Position numbers and translations under genes: made by a program. The notes beneath the pieces are model-generated. The model saw only the letters and a program-made list of their open reading frames with translations, was not told the DNA's origin and made no database searches. From Blattamonas nauphoetae (Eukaryota > Preaxostyla > Oxymonadida): 64,000 bases of DNA. This document shows positions 23,001 to 32,495 of this stretch, one piece after another. Numbering within the stretch: the stretch's first letter is position 1; every line of letters begins with the position of its first letter. The stretch covers positions 62,001 to 126,000 of the forward strand of contig JARBJD010000115.1 of NCBI GenBank assembly GCA_033064195.1, written 5' to 3'.

Positions 23001-23252
23001 TTCTTTGAAGATGAAAAGACAATCTGGTATTTTCTGCATCGAATGAACACTTCCCAGCTGTATTGGAACAAAGCAAGCGGAGAAGTTCGACAGATGTGGA
23101 AGACAGTGCACCGAGTGTTGAGAATGGAGGGCATCGAAGATGTAGTCGAAGAAAAGCTGCAAAACGATCAAGACGGCTACGGAGGATGGAATATTGACGA
23201 CTCGACGGAATGGAACAACATTCTTGGCACGAACCTTCCAAAACAGGAGTAG
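20050..23252 (+). CDS. Family B member 2, split by a DNA transposon
   Basis: Coding runs 20050-20701 and resumes at 22834-23252. Removing the element and one AAAT copy leaves 1,071 nt, exactly 357 codons with no stop, the same size as intact paralogues. The break falls between PSEK and YIWHLC, the most conserved part of the family. The gene was therefore whole when the element landed and appears to have gathered no further damage. As it stands the first part reads through into the element and stops at 20772. Confidence 0.9.
20702..22829 (+). mobile_element. 2.1-kb DNA transposon with open transposase frame
   Basis: The termini are imperfect 28-29-bp inverted repeats: GGGCAAGAATCTGGATGATG onward at 20702 and, reversed from 22829, GGGTGAGAGTCTGAGTGAAG onward, both followed by TCAAAACT. 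The 4-bp AAAT duplication lies at 20698-20701 and 22830-22833 (AA with TGGG...CCCA ends is an equivalent reading). A single 653-residue frame fills the element. It looks whole and recent. Confidence 0.9.
20744..22705 (+). CDS. Transposase, superfamily unassigned
   Basis: The first ATG inside the element is at 20744, giving 653 residues without interruption. Visible parts are a basic N-terminal half with a helix-rich DNA-binding character; a Cys pair ICNRCGRLDQLKR near residue 258 that may bind zinc; then an RNase-H-like core with LLVFDFKENW, YLWSDTGPHFRS and EGHGKCVCDGAFG. The two Asp in FDFK and WSDTG, plus the Asp of CDG, are candidate catalytic acids. From memory, a WSD...HGK-x-CDG pattern recurs in poorly classified eukaryotic transposase-like proteins, but I cannot name the superfamily. 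The 4-bp target duplication limits the choices. Confidence 0.8.
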   Translation: MNTEYRVTRKTSQARARQIINRAKELDHLNPEALLKFTIEHTSEGKKVEDALRRKHLGLFLSFLTSYSLQVESFDSLMKQLRLAFLSMSKHSKVLLLTALLQVFTFEDFKKYRFGIDQNTLRHPYRLKRLNLYPPERSPIQNQSRHSIHVETQILVHTFLHKHSVESCTAQTKKTKPEFVEEAVRQEQSRDHDNLPKKFNTDRYKWKWSARTLNDSQKNLHQLYCQEHPANRISKSSFRRFCKHLSKPRRRTDICNRCGRLDQLKRQESSLHSQGRELSQGEKREKQILEDHKEQARITRDSYHSQVEQLQKGQGLLVFDFKENWRLCVSPEQHSKDFYKKQQISHLGFALFTKQDDQTHQIRYFHFLSKTLNHDTQHVIHCFRDLLLMSDFRSLTHLYLWSDTGPHFRSGSFLHFVFFGLQAYLPQCTVSVAFFCEGHGKCVCDGAFGVLASCLRSSKIDNSITTVQQLIDFFRSQIKLKHIPPSHSFHLVEIESTELFETYTLPRIKDFLNFKVENGCVYASPFACLPLNLWTIVQFVKPKSTPPRVIRSYPEQTPVSECPTKHDTLCRVERRNALLLAMKTDTSSESISPEEINSILSKITKFKRPQRRTENESESDDEVLLNRPYGTRTPSTRLVKKLGNLSVTNLPYH

Positions 23253-23409
23253 AATCTCACAAGAAACGGCAAACATTCCGAACAGTTTCTGACTTGTTTT
23301 GGACAACAAACACTATTCGTGTGTGATCTTTGTCGACTCTAGTCCATTCTGGAGACATATCGGTGAGGAACAGAAGCAAAAGAGACAAAGATACCCGATT
23401 CCCCTCCCG

Positions 23410-24075
23410 AACGTCTCTCCGCCTGTCTCCACGGTGGCAGACAATGCTCGGCCTCGCTTTTCGTCGCTCTCGTCGACGACACCGCAACTGATTCGGGAAT
23501 ACTCGAACAGAACAACACCATTCGCTCTCCACACTCAACCGTCTCGCACCTCTCTTCCTCGTTTCTCCCGATTTCAACACCACTCTCTCGCTCTCCTGAT
23601 TTGAATCGTGATTAGCCAATCACGAATGGTTCTCGAGCTGATGTTCGACTGACTCCATCACTCCACCTCGCTGGACACAGACTCTCATCTTCTCCAGAAT
23701 GCAGCCAGAACTCGGAAATTCGGATCTCCGTAACTCACCACTCTTCCTCCACTCTTCTCGCCCTTTCTAAGTGAAGGTGTTGTGTTTGGAACGAGTTGAC
23801 CGATGTTGATGGACACAAGCTCGTGTCCGTCGAATGGGATCTCCTTTTTCGTCAGTCTGACCGGAGTCTTCTTGTTGTGGACTTCCACGGGGCGAACCAG
23901 TGACCGGCACACAATGGATGCCAGAACCCCTCTGTCTCACGTTTTTGTCGTCGTTTGCTACGACTTCTTCTCATCAATTGCTCGTTCTCCATCCTACCTT
24001 CCTCTTCGTTCATTGTTGTTCTCACTTCTCATGTTTTTTTGTTTTCATCATCCTTTTCTACGATTATTTCATCTA
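23410..24075. repeat. Spacer repeat S1, copy a
   Basis: This non-genic stretch after member 2 is closely similar to 26860-27660 and 31790-32450. It contains a minus-strand open frame (23912-23685, with HNKKTPVRLTKKE and LVPNTTPSL) that is partly preserved in the other copies. No host gene is recognised in it. Confidence 0.75.
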
Positions 24076-24108
24076 AATTAGTGGATTTCACACAATCTTG
24101 TTGATGGA

Positions 24109-24121
24109 CCCATATTGAGTG
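24109..24121 (+). promoter_or_regulatory. Family B upstream box (member 3)
   Basis: CCCATATTGAGTG, two mismatches to the consensus, 22 nt before the ATG at 24144. Confidence 0.55.
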
Positions 24122-24143
24122 GTTCTACTCTGAATCCAAAGAA

Positions 24144-25112
24144 ATGACTGGTTTAGAATCGAAGATAATCACCTCCACTAATTCTCCTAGTACTGGTATC
24201 TCTTCTGATTGCTTATCATGTTCTCCCAAAATCATCCTTACCCTCGTCAAAGCTGATCTGATCCATCAGCTCGTCAGCAGTCTCAATGCACATTCAATTT
24301 CATTTACCAAAGCAGTCAATATCCACACTTGCCTCATTTCACACATCCCCAACTTTGTTTGGCTCGCAACTCCAACTGGGCTCGCAGAACTCAAACTTAA
24401 AGATCGGAATGAACAAAAAGCTGTTCGCGAGACGGTTTTTCAACATGTTCTGGCCCCTTCGGAGAAGTATATTTACACTTTGTGCAAGAATCGCTACTCG
24501 ATCATCGATGGAGGGAAATCCATCGAATTTCTGAGACTCCTCACGCGTCTCCTCGGAATATCTCCTTATTATCCACCGACAATGCATTTTTTCCGACATA
24601 TACCAGTTCTTCTCACGATCCCAAGTTGTCTTGCGTTCACTTCAAACGAGCTCACAATTTGGAATATCCTGTTCTACCTGTACAATGCCGAAGTGGAATG
24701 GAGTAAACCAAGCAAAGAAGAGCGCCAGATGTGGAAGACAGTGCCTCAAATGGTGAAGATGGAGGGGATGGACGATGTGATTGAGCAGCATTTCCTGAAA
24801 GGGCAAAACAGACACCAAGATCGCCAAATTATTGGCTACTCCCTCAGATGGAACAATCTGCAGGGCATGAACCTTACAAGGCTTACGTACAGACAGACAA
24901 GCACCAGCGTCCATTTCGAACTGTTTCTGGCTTCTTTTTGGACAACACCATTTGTGTGTCAGCATTCTCGGATCTCGCATCACCTGATCATTTCCGAGAG
25001 CGATTCCAATTCCCCCAGTCTCCCTCCATCGCCACACACTCTCCTTCAACTCTACTTTCGCACTGCTCCCAAATTGAAGCTGTCCATCGTCGCCATTCCT
25101 CGCTGTTTGTGA
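24144..25112 (+). CDS. Family B member 3, large in-frame deletion and run-on C-terminus
   Basis: The first 28 residues (SKIITSTNSPSTGISSDC) match family starts. The frame then jumps from CSP directly to KIILTLVKADLIHQL, so about 125 residues of the N-terminal half are missing without a frame change. The second half keeps YIYTLCKNRYSIIDGG, LTIPSCLAF and RWNNLQGMN. The usual stop is lost, so the frame runs about 75 residues into downstream sequence, to 25112. Its first residues nearly match those of member 9, so the two share a recent origin. It is either a shortened variant or a pseudogene. Confidence 0.65.
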   Translation: MTGLESKIITSTNSPSTGISSDCLSCSPKIILTLVKADLIHQLVSSLNAHSISFTKAVNIHTCLISHIPNFVWLATPTGLAELKLKDRNEQKAVRETVFQHVLAPSEKYIYTLCKNRYSIIDGGKSIEFLRLLTRLLGISPYYPPTMHFFRHIPVLLTIPSCLAFTSNELTIWNILFYLYNAEVEWSKPSKEERQMWKTVPQMVKMEGMDDVIEQHFLKGQNRHQDRQIIGYSLRWNNLQGMNLTRLTYRQTSTSVHFELFLASFWTTPFVCQHSRISHHLIISESDSNSPSLPPSPHTLLQLYFRTAPKLKLSIVAIPRCL

Positions 25113-25563
25113 CGATGACATTGTTTCCGATTGTTTTTGAACATCTGCCACTCCAAGCGATGTGATGGGATTCCAAACTGAACTGACATCTTCACCTCGC
25201 TCAGCCGCTGCACACAAACCCCAAATTTGCTTTTGACTGTCGACGACGAGATTCGACGGGATGGGAATCCAGAAACAGAAACAATACTACGGAATTGCAC
25301 TTCGAAGGAAAAAATCACATTTTGGGACAAAGCGAAGTCATTCATCGTTTTTCATCACTTAATTTATATCTGCGATCGTTTCTCTCTTTCCTGTTCTTGT
25401 CTCTTCGACGTTTTAATCGAACATTGATTCAATGATTCGACTGTTGGAGTCGGATTGGAATCTTTTCGTGAGCAATGGGTTGACTGATTGGAAACCAATC
25501 TTGTCTCTTCTTCTGGCCCTTTTAACCTCGGATGAGTCAGTTTTGATGATTCGATTATCAGGA

Positions 25564-25576
25564 CCCATAACGAGTG
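25564..25576 (+). promoter_or_regulatory. Family B upstream box (member 4)
   Basis: Exact CCCATAACGAGTG, 22 nt before the ATG at 25599. Confidence 0.7.
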
Positions 25577-25598
25577 ATTTGACTCAGAAACCCAAAGA

Positions 25599-26666
25599 AT
25601 GGCTGCTTTAAACACAAAGAGATCCTCTTCTATAGATTCTTCTTGCCCTGGTATCTCTTTGCACTCTTTTTCATCTTCTCCAGACTGTTCTCCTTTCCTG
25701 AATTGGGATCATAAAAGATTTCGATCTTATTCTGAAAGGGCCCTTGTTGTTCGATCTCTTGTTGCCACATTGAAGTTCCAACCTGCCCCTGATATCTCTC
25801 TGGAAGAGAAAACCATGAGATTCCTGAAATTTGTGACGCCGGAGAATGGAGAATCAGCTGATGCTTTTCTCCACAGGCATTCATCCCTTTCAGATTATCC
25901 TTCGACGGAATTCATCCAGTCCATTCTGGTGCTCCTTTCTTCTGCCAGCCATGCAATCACCACTGCAGCAATGAAGTTGCTCAAATGTGTGATCTTGCAC
26001 AGTTCGGAAATAGTCCAATTTTATCTTGTCAAAGCTGATCTAATCCCTCAACTCATCAACACTCTCAATCCACTGTCTCTTTCATTCACAGAAGCAGTTG
26101 ATATCCACTCTTCTCTCATGATAATCATTGCCAATCCTGTCAGGCTCTCAACACCGTATGCTCTCAGAAAACTCGAAATTAAAGATTACAATAAACAACA
26201 AGCTGTTCATGAGACGGTTTTGAAGCAAGTTGTGGCACCTTCGGAGAAATATATTTGGCATTTGTGCGCGAACCACTGTTCGATCGTCGATGGTGACCAA
26301 TCCAGATTTTTTCTGGAACTCCTCTTTTATCTCCTCGAAATATCTGCATACTATCAACCAACAATGGATTTCGTTGTTAATATGCCTGTATTTCTCACGA
26401 TCCCAAGTTGTCTCACATTGTTCGAAAATGAAAGGACAATTTGGTATTTTCTGTATCGAATGATCAATGCCCAGCGGGAATGGAACAAACAAGGCGGAGG
26501 AGGGCGAGAGATGGGGAAGACAGTCCATAAAATGTTGCGAATGGAGGGCATCGAAGATGTGATTGAGCAAAAACTGCAAAACGATAAAAACGGAGACTGG
26601 GGGAACAATATTGTTGTGCAATCGATTGAATGGAAGGGCCTGCTTGGCATGAACCTTCGGAAATAG
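25599..26666 (+). CDS. Family B member 4, alpha-solenoid-like protein, whole
   Basis: A single-exon frame of 355 residues. Family blocks in order are CSPFLNWD (about 36-43), RALVVRSLVATLKFQPA (50-67), FIQSILVLLSSASHAITTAA (108-127), LVKADLIPQLINTLNPLSLS (143-162), PSEKYIWHLCANHCSI (214-229), FVVNMPVFLTIPSCLTLFE (258-276) and MEGIEDVIE near the end. Hydrophobic helices paired at about 40-residue steps suggest an ARM/HEAT-like solenoid; this is inference. There is no signal peptide or membrane helix, so it is probably cytosolic. The start is fixed by the upstream box 22 nt away. Confidence 0.85.
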   Translation: MAALNTKRSSSIDSSCPGISLHSFSSSPDCSPFLNWDHKRFRSYSERALVVRSLVATLKFQPAPDISLEEKTMRFLKFVTPENGESADAFLHRHSSLSDYPSTEFIQSILVLLSSASHAITTAAMKLLKCVILHSSEIVQFYLVKADLIPQLINTLNPLSLSFTEAVDIHSSLMIIIANPVRLSTPYALRKLEIKDYNKQQAVHETVLKQVVAPSEKYIWHLCANHCSIVDGDQSRFFLELLFYLLEISAYYQPTMDFVVNMPVFLTIPSCLTLFENERTIWYFLYRMINAQREWNKQGGGGREMGKTVHKMLRMEGIEDVIEQKLQNDKNGDWGNNIVVQSIEWKGLLGMNLRK

Positions 26667-26859
26667 GAGTAGAAACAAAACAGGAACCAGCGACTCTTTC
26701 GAACCGTTTCTGGCTTCTTTTGGACAGCTAACACTGTTTGTCTGATATTTGTGGGCTCTGGCACATCCTGGAGACATGGATGTTAGGGACAGAAGCAGAA
26801 GAGACGAAGATACTCGACTCACTTCCCGCACATCTCTCCGCCAGCCTCCACCGCAGCAG

Positions 26860-27662
26860 ACGAAGCTCGGTGTCGCTTTTCGTCGCTCTCGCCGACGAAT
26901 TTGCCACTGATAACCGGCTGTCCCTTCGCTCTTCACCAAGGCACATCCCAACCACACTCGAGGGAAGATGAGATTGCTGTTGGCTGACTTGAGCGAATAC
27001 GGCACAGTCAACCAGAGCGATGCGCAGAGAATCAGAACACCGACACCGCAGACCTCCTCGCGGCAGATTGGGAACACTCGAACACCACGAAACCTATCGC
27101 TTTCCACACTCAACCATCTCGCACCTCTCTTCCTCGTTTCTCCCACTTTCAACACCACTCTCTCGCTCTCCTGATTTGAAGAGTGATTAACCAACCGCGA
27201 AGGACTGTCGAGCTGATGTGCGACTAACCCCGACACTCTCCCCTTCGCTGGACACACGCACTCGTCTTTTCCAACGTCTTCGCCAGAATGCTGCGAGAAC
27301 AAGATCCGCTGGACGTCCACAACTCACCACTCTTCCTCCGCTCTCCTCGTCCTTCGTCAGTGATGGCGTTGTGTTTGGACAGAGTTGACCGAAGTTGATG
27401 GACACAAAATCGCGTGTCGAAGAACAGGCGCTTTTTTGTTAGTCTGACAGGAGTCTTCTCGTTGTGTCCTTCCACGGAGCGAAACAATGGCGTGCACACA
27501 ATGGATGCCAGACCCACTCTGTCACACCTTTGCGTCGTGGTTTGAAAAGACTTGTTCTCATCGATCGCTCGTTCTCCATCCTCCCTTCCTCTTAATTCAT
27601 CATTGATCTCACTCATCATGATTTTTTGTTTCTATCATCCTTTTTTACGATTATTTCATCTA
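26860..27662. repeat. Spacer repeat S1, copy b
   Basis: Duplicate of 23410-24075 and 31790-32450, placed between members 4 and 5. The minus-strand frame HNEKTPVRLTKK is present but shifts frame before the NTTPSLTKDE block, so it is not maintained here. Confidence 0.75.
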
Positions 27663-27694
27663 AATCTCACCGCTTCCGTCACGGTACGTTCTGC

Positions 27695-27707
27695 CCCATA
27701 ACGAGTG
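27695..27707 (+). promoter_or_regulatory. Family B upstream box (member 5)
   Basis: Exact CCCATAACGAGTG, 22 nt before the ATG at 27730. Confidence 0.7.
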
Positions 27708-27729
27708 CATAAACTCGGATTCTGAAGGA

Positions 27730-28803
27730 ATGACTGAGATTGACAAAGAAATAGACGCTTTCTCAAGTGCAACATGCTCTCCTCTGTCCTCCCATCAATT
27801 TCCATTGTCCATGGATTGTTCTCCTTTCATGAATTGGCAACCCAATCACGTTGAATCGAGCCATGAAAAGGCTGTTATCTTTCGGTCCCTCGTTGCTATT
27901 CTGAAGTATCATCCTACACTTGATGATTCACTGGAAGCGAAGGCAGTCAACTTTCTCAAATCTGTGAAACTGTGGCATTCACAATTTGCGGATGCTTTTC
28001 TCAACAGCTTTGGACGAGCTTTTGATGAATCGTCGACAAACTTCGTACACTCCATTGGAGTGCTCATTTTTTCACCCAGTCAGATTATCACCACTGTAGC
28101 AATGGAAACACTCGAACGAATCGTTGCGACCTGTTCACTTAAAGTCCGACTTACTCTTGTGAAAGCTGATCTGTTCCCTCAACTCATCAACGCTCTCAAT
28201 CCACTTTCTCTCTCTTTTGCAGAAGCAATCGATATCCACACTTGTCTCATTTCTACCATCTCTTGGTCTCTCTGGTTCTCAATTCCTTATGGTCTCGCCA
28301 ATCTCGAAATTACAGATCGGGATGAGCAACAAGCTGTTCGCGAGACGGTTTTGAAGCAAGTTCTGTCGCCTTTGGAAAAGTATATATGCCATTTGTGCGT
28401 GAACCGTTATTCGATCCTCGTTGGTGAGCAATCCTACTTCTTTATAGATCTTCTCGCCAAACTCCTCCGAATATGTCCATATCATCACCCCACAATGGAT
28501 TTCGTCCTGAATAAGTCTGTCATTCTCACGATCCCAAGTTGTCTCACATTCTTCGAAAAAGAAAAGCAAATCTGGAGTTTTCTAGATGACATGGTCGATA
28601 GTCAGCGACAATGGAACAAACAAAGGGAACAAGTGCTACAACTGTGGAAAACAGTGGATCGAATGTTGAGAATGGAGGGCATGGACGATGTGATGGAGGC
28701 AACGCTGCTAAACGACAAAAACACATCCTCTGGTCAGAGTGTTGTTGCATATTCGATCGAATTGAACAACCTACAGGGCATGAACCTTCCTGAACTTGAA
28801 TAG
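27730..28803 (+). CDS. Family B member 5, alpha-solenoid-like protein, whole
   Basis: Single exon, 357 residues. The N-terminus MTEIDKEIDAFSSATCSPLS is nearly the same as in member 2, marking a close pair. All family blocks are kept: LVKADLFPQLINALNPLSLS, EKYICHLCVNRYSILVGEQS, ILTIPSCLTFFEKEKQIWSF and LQGMNLPELE at the end. The stop is the standard family TAG. It ends only 112 bp before the box of member 6, so here there is almost no spacer. Confidence 0.86.
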   Translation: MTEIDKEIDAFSSATCSPLSSHQFPLSMDCSPFMNWQPNHVESSHEKAVIFRSLVAILKYHPTLDDSLEAKAVNFLKSVKLWHSQFADAFLNSFGRAFDESSTNFVHSIGVLIFSPSQIITTVAMETLERIVATCSLKVRLTLVKADLFPQLINALNPLSLSFAEAIDIHTCLISTISWSLWFSIPYGLANLEITDRDEQQAVRETVLKQVLSPLEKYICHLCVNRYSILVGEQSYFFIDLLAKLLRICPYHHPTMDFVLNKSVILTIPSCLTFFEKEKQIWSFLDDMVDSQRQWNKQREQVLQLWKTVDRMLRMEGMDDVMEATLLNDKNTSSGQSVVAYSIELNNLQGMNLPELE

Positions 28804-28915
28804 AAACAGACCGGAACCAGCGAACGTTTCTAACCCTTCAACTTTTTTGTTTTTATCATCCTTTTATGCGATTATCTCATCTAAATCTCACTGTTGTAGT
28901 CATCCTTCGCTCTGC

Positions 28916-28928
28916 CCCATAACGAGTG
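28916..28928 (+). promoter_or_regulatory. Family B upstream box (member 6)
   Basis: Exact CCCATAACGAGTG, 22 nt before the ATG at 28951. This spacing argues for 28951 rather than the in-frame ATG at 28930. Confidence 0.7.
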
Positions 28929-28950
28929 AATGAACTCAGATTCTCAGAGA

Positions 28951-30024
28951 ATGTCCGCACTTGACAATAAAACATTATCCTCCACTGATTGGCCGTACCC
29001 TGGTATCTCTTTCCACTGCTTTTCATATTCAACAGATTGTATTCCTTTCGTGAATTGGCAATACAATCCACATGAATCTGAAGACGAAAGAGCCGTTGTC
29101 TTTCGATCTCTTGTTGCCACTATGAAGTTACAGCCTGCATTGGATGAATCTCTGGAAGAGAAAGCGGTGAGATTCCTGAAAAATGTGGTTACCCTGGATG
29201 AAGAATTGGCTGATGCTTTTCTCTTCAGCCTCGGGCATACACCTGACGAATCATTGACTAACTACATTCACTCCATTGTGGTGCTCCTTTCATCGCCCAG
29301 TCAAGTCATTCCCACAGCAGCAATGAAGATGTTCGATTGGCTGACCACGAACTGTTCAGCTCGAGTTCACGAGACACTCGTCAAAGCTGATCTGATCCCT
29401 CAACTCATCAACACTCTCAATCCCCATTCTCTTTCATTTGCTGAAGCAGTCGATATCCACACTTGCCTTATTCAAATCATTGCTAAACCTGTCCAGCTCG
29501 CAACTCCATTTGGTTTCATACTCCGCGGACTTAAAGATGACGCTGAACAACAAGCTGTTTACAAGACAGTTTTGAAGCAAGTTGTGGCCCCTTCGGAGAA
29601 GTATATTTGGCATTTGTGCGTGAACCGCTATTCGATCATCGATTGGGACCTGGAGGGAGAATTCATGGCTCTTCTCGCCAATCTCCTCAGAATATGTCCA
29701 TATTATCAACCGGCAATGGATTTCGTTGTTAATATGCCAGTCATTCTTTCAATTCCTGGTTGTCTCACATTCTTCGAAGATGATTCTTTAATCTGGAGTT
29801 TTCTGGAAGACATGGTCGATACCCAGCAGGAATGGAACAGAACACAAGGAGAAGTGCGACAGCAGTGGAAGACAGTTCGTCGAATGATGAAAATGGAGGG
29901 CATCGAAGATGTGATTGAGGAAAAGCTGCTAACCAACCGAAATGTTAACTGGGCAGGAGATATTCTTGAAGAATCGACTGAATGGAACAATCTGCAGGGC
30001 ATGAACGTTCCGCAACAAGAGTAG
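28951..30024 (+). CDS. Family B member 6, alpha-solenoid-like protein, whole
   Basis: From 28951 the frame gives 357 residues, matching its paralogues in length; an upstream ATG at 28930 would add seven residues with no counterpart. The start reads MSALDNKTLSSTDWPYPGIS. Family blocks include LVKADLIPQLINTLNPHSLS, EKYIWHLCVNRYSIIDWDLE (shared with member 7), VILSIPGCLTFFEDD and LQGMNVPQQE. It is immediately downstream of member 5 in the same direction. A 3' module conserved after several members (TTTCGAACTGTTTC...GACTTG...GGACAACAA) follows the stop. Confidence 0.86.
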   Translation: MSALDNKTLSSTDWPYPGISFHCFSYSTDCIPFVNWQYNPHESEDERAVVFRSLVATMKLQPALDESLEEKAVRFLKNVVTLDEELADAFLFSLGHTPDESLTNYIHSIVVLLSSPSQVIPTAAMKMFDWLTTNCSARVHETLVKADLIPQLINTLNPHSLSFAEAVDIHTCLIQIIAKPVQLATPFGFILRGLKDDAEQQAVYKTVLKQVVAPSEKYIWHLCVNRYSIIDWDLEGEFMALLANLLRICPYYQPAMDFVVNMPVILSIPGCLTFFEDDSLIWSFLEDMVDTQQEWNRTQGEVRQQWKTVRRMMKMEGIEDVIEEKLLTNRNVNWAGDILEESTEWNNLQGMNVPQQE

Positions 30025-30833
30025 AATCGAACAAGAACCAGCGAACATTTCGAACTGTTTCCGACTTGTTTTGGACAACAACCACTGTTTGAGTGTGATC
30101 GTCGTCGTCTCTGGCATCACCTCATCATTTGCCGGAACGATTCCGATTCTCCCGCAGTCTCCCTCCATCGGCTCTACACTCTTACTCGCCGTCACTCTCG
30201 CGTTGCTCCGATTTGGATGGCAATGTGTCTATCAATCGATGGATGGTGACGATTGGTGGACTTTGTGATTGCTGGATTGTTTGGTGATTGTTCTCTCAAC
30301 TGGTGCTCTCTTGATGATTGATTGCATTGATGAGATGAGATTTCCGAATCGATCCCACATCGCCCATCGTCCTCCACTGTTCAGATGGACCAAACAGCGA
30401 ATATTCTTCTTCATCGTCACCAACCAATCCCTGCTCACTCTCCCACTCGAAACAAGATGATGACAGAAAGCAAGGAGCTCTGCACCGAAACCTGTGCGAT
30501 CCGTCGTCTCCGGAAGGAAGCCATTCAACGATTCGTGGAGCAGCAGAAAGAGATGGATGGACACTCGCACTGGAAATGAGATGGAGACGATAGCAGACTG
30601 TCGCATCGCCAATCGAATCTCGACACTGCAGTGGATGGAAGACACTGTGCCCGCACCTCACACACCTTCCTCCGCCGACTTGGGTGGAAGGTAGGGCGGA
30701 AAGCAGGATGTGGATGCCGTGAGCTGCGCACTGGAGACATGGTTGTCTGTGTTGATTCCGAGCGGAACGGAGGGATCACACGCACAACTTCAGACAGCCA
30801 TTCAACCACACCTCACACCATCACTCCCCCACT

Positions 30834-31165
30834 CACCATGACAGTGACTCCACTTTTCAATTTCCACTCGAACTTCGCTCCATCAACACCGTCTGCGTGC
30901 TGAAAAGGGAGGGAAGAGCGAGTGATGGACAGAACGACAAGCAGGACGATCTGTCGTCGACTCTGTCGCTCGTGAGAAGTGTGTTGTCCGACTGCCCTCA
31001 TCTGATCAGAACAGGTGACACAGAGGTCGAATCGAGTGAATTTGAAGTGGAACCTTCGTCACTCTTCGTCAATCCCGATCTTCTCAACACACCGCTCACA
31101 CTCTCTGGCGCTCGCCTGCTTCTGGTCTCGCCGATCTCGAAGTGGATGATCATTCTGAGTGTTCG
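30834..31165. repeat. Spacer repeat S2, copy a
   Basis: Similar to 35724-36050 and 38091-38430. The plus frame with DTEVESSEFEVEPSSLFVNP and SGARLLLVSPISKW is open in all three copies, although no start or gene context supports translation. Confidence 0.75.
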
Positions 31166-31789
31166 TGTTGGAGAGACTGGCGATGAGAGTTGCGATGAAA
31201 AGCGAATTTGGAAAGCTCTGGGAACTTGAAATCGATTCTGTCCTGTTTCCTTCCATTGCATCAATCTCGCTCTTCCTTTCTCCACTCCTCCCTCCACCCT
31301 TCAACCTTCGCATCTCTCATTCCCTCGTCGTTCCCACATCGCGGTCGTCTGCAGCTGCCCACTTTGCTGGTTTCTTCATTCGAACAGCTTCTTATTGAAC
31401 GATCGATGGGATTGCTGGATTGTCTGTTCTCGACATCTTCTCGCCACTTCCAACAGACTCTGGTCGAAACACAACTGATCGCTCGACAATGTGCGTCTCT
31501 GATTGAGCAGTCTCTCTCTTCTGCTGATTCCTCAAAGTCTTCGTCTGTCTCCTCCGCATCATGAACGACTCGCTCCGAATCGTTCGTCATGTGAAAAGAA
31601 ATCACATGAACTCAGCCAGCACGATGAACGAGATCGTGTTCATGAAGCGATCGTCCTCACTGTGCTCGTCTCATCGGCGGAAACTCTCGCTCTCTGCGCA
31701 CAACCCGCTTCTCGCTCGTCGATTGCGAGCCGTCAACAAGTTTATCGCTCCTTTTTGCCCAACTCCGCCGAATCTCGCCCTTTTCTGAG

Positions 31790-32450
31790 CTGAGACTCTC
31801 TGCCTGTCTCCGCGGTGTCAGTCCACGCTCGGCATCGCTTTTTGTCGTTCTCGCTCCTGTCACCATACTTGATTCGGGAACGCTTAAACATCACAACACC
31901 TTTCGCTCTCCGCACTCAACCATCTGCCGCCTCTATTCATCGTTTTCTCCCGATTTCAACACCACTCTCTCTCCCTCTTCATTTTGAACAGTGATTGACC
32001 AATCGCGAATGGTTCTCGAGTTGATGTGCGACTGACTCCATCACTCCACCTCACTGGACACACACTCATCTTCTCCAGAATACTGCGAGAACACGATTCA
32101 GAGATCGTTCACAACTCACCTCTCTTCTTCTGCTCTCCTCGTCCTTCGTCAGTGATGGCGTTGTGTTTGGAACGAGTTGACCGAAGTTGATGGACACATG
32201 ATTTTGTGCATCGAGGAAGAAGCGCTTTTTTGTTAGTCTGACAGGAGTCTTCTCGTTGTGTCCTTCCACGGAGCGAAACAATGAGATGCACACAAGGGAT
32301 GCCAGAACCACTCTGTCACACTTTTGTGTCGTCGTTGGAAACGACTTTTCCTCATCGCTTGCTCGTTCTCCATCCTACCTTCCTCTTGATTCGGCATTAC
32401 TCTCACTCGTCCTGATATGATGTGTTTTTCTTCCTCTTGGACTATCATTT
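31790..32450. repeat. Spacer repeat S1, copy c
   Basis: Third copy of the S1 spacer. The minus frame 32311-32066 (HNEKTPVRLTKKRFF, then VSINFGQLVPNTTPSLTKDE) is open here, as in copy a. Confidence 0.75.
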
Positions 32451-32495
32451 CATCTCACTATCTTTGTTTCACGAATTAACTCTCCAAACCCATTA

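Larger units (their letters stand above)
30025..32495. other. Spacer between members 6 and 7, no host gene recognised
   Basis: Roughly 2.5 kb with only short, inconsistent open frames. It holds spacer repeat S2 copy a (30834-31165) and S1 copy c (31790-32450). A block at about 30628-30690 recurs near 37968-38030. I see no gene here. Confidence 0.6.

Noticed and set aside
23257-32448. Long minus-strand frames antisense to family B genes and spacers (for example 27320-26148)
   Set aside because: They are shadows of the plus-strand coding with no recognisable domain; frames are not kept between copies, except for the short S1 piece reported separately.
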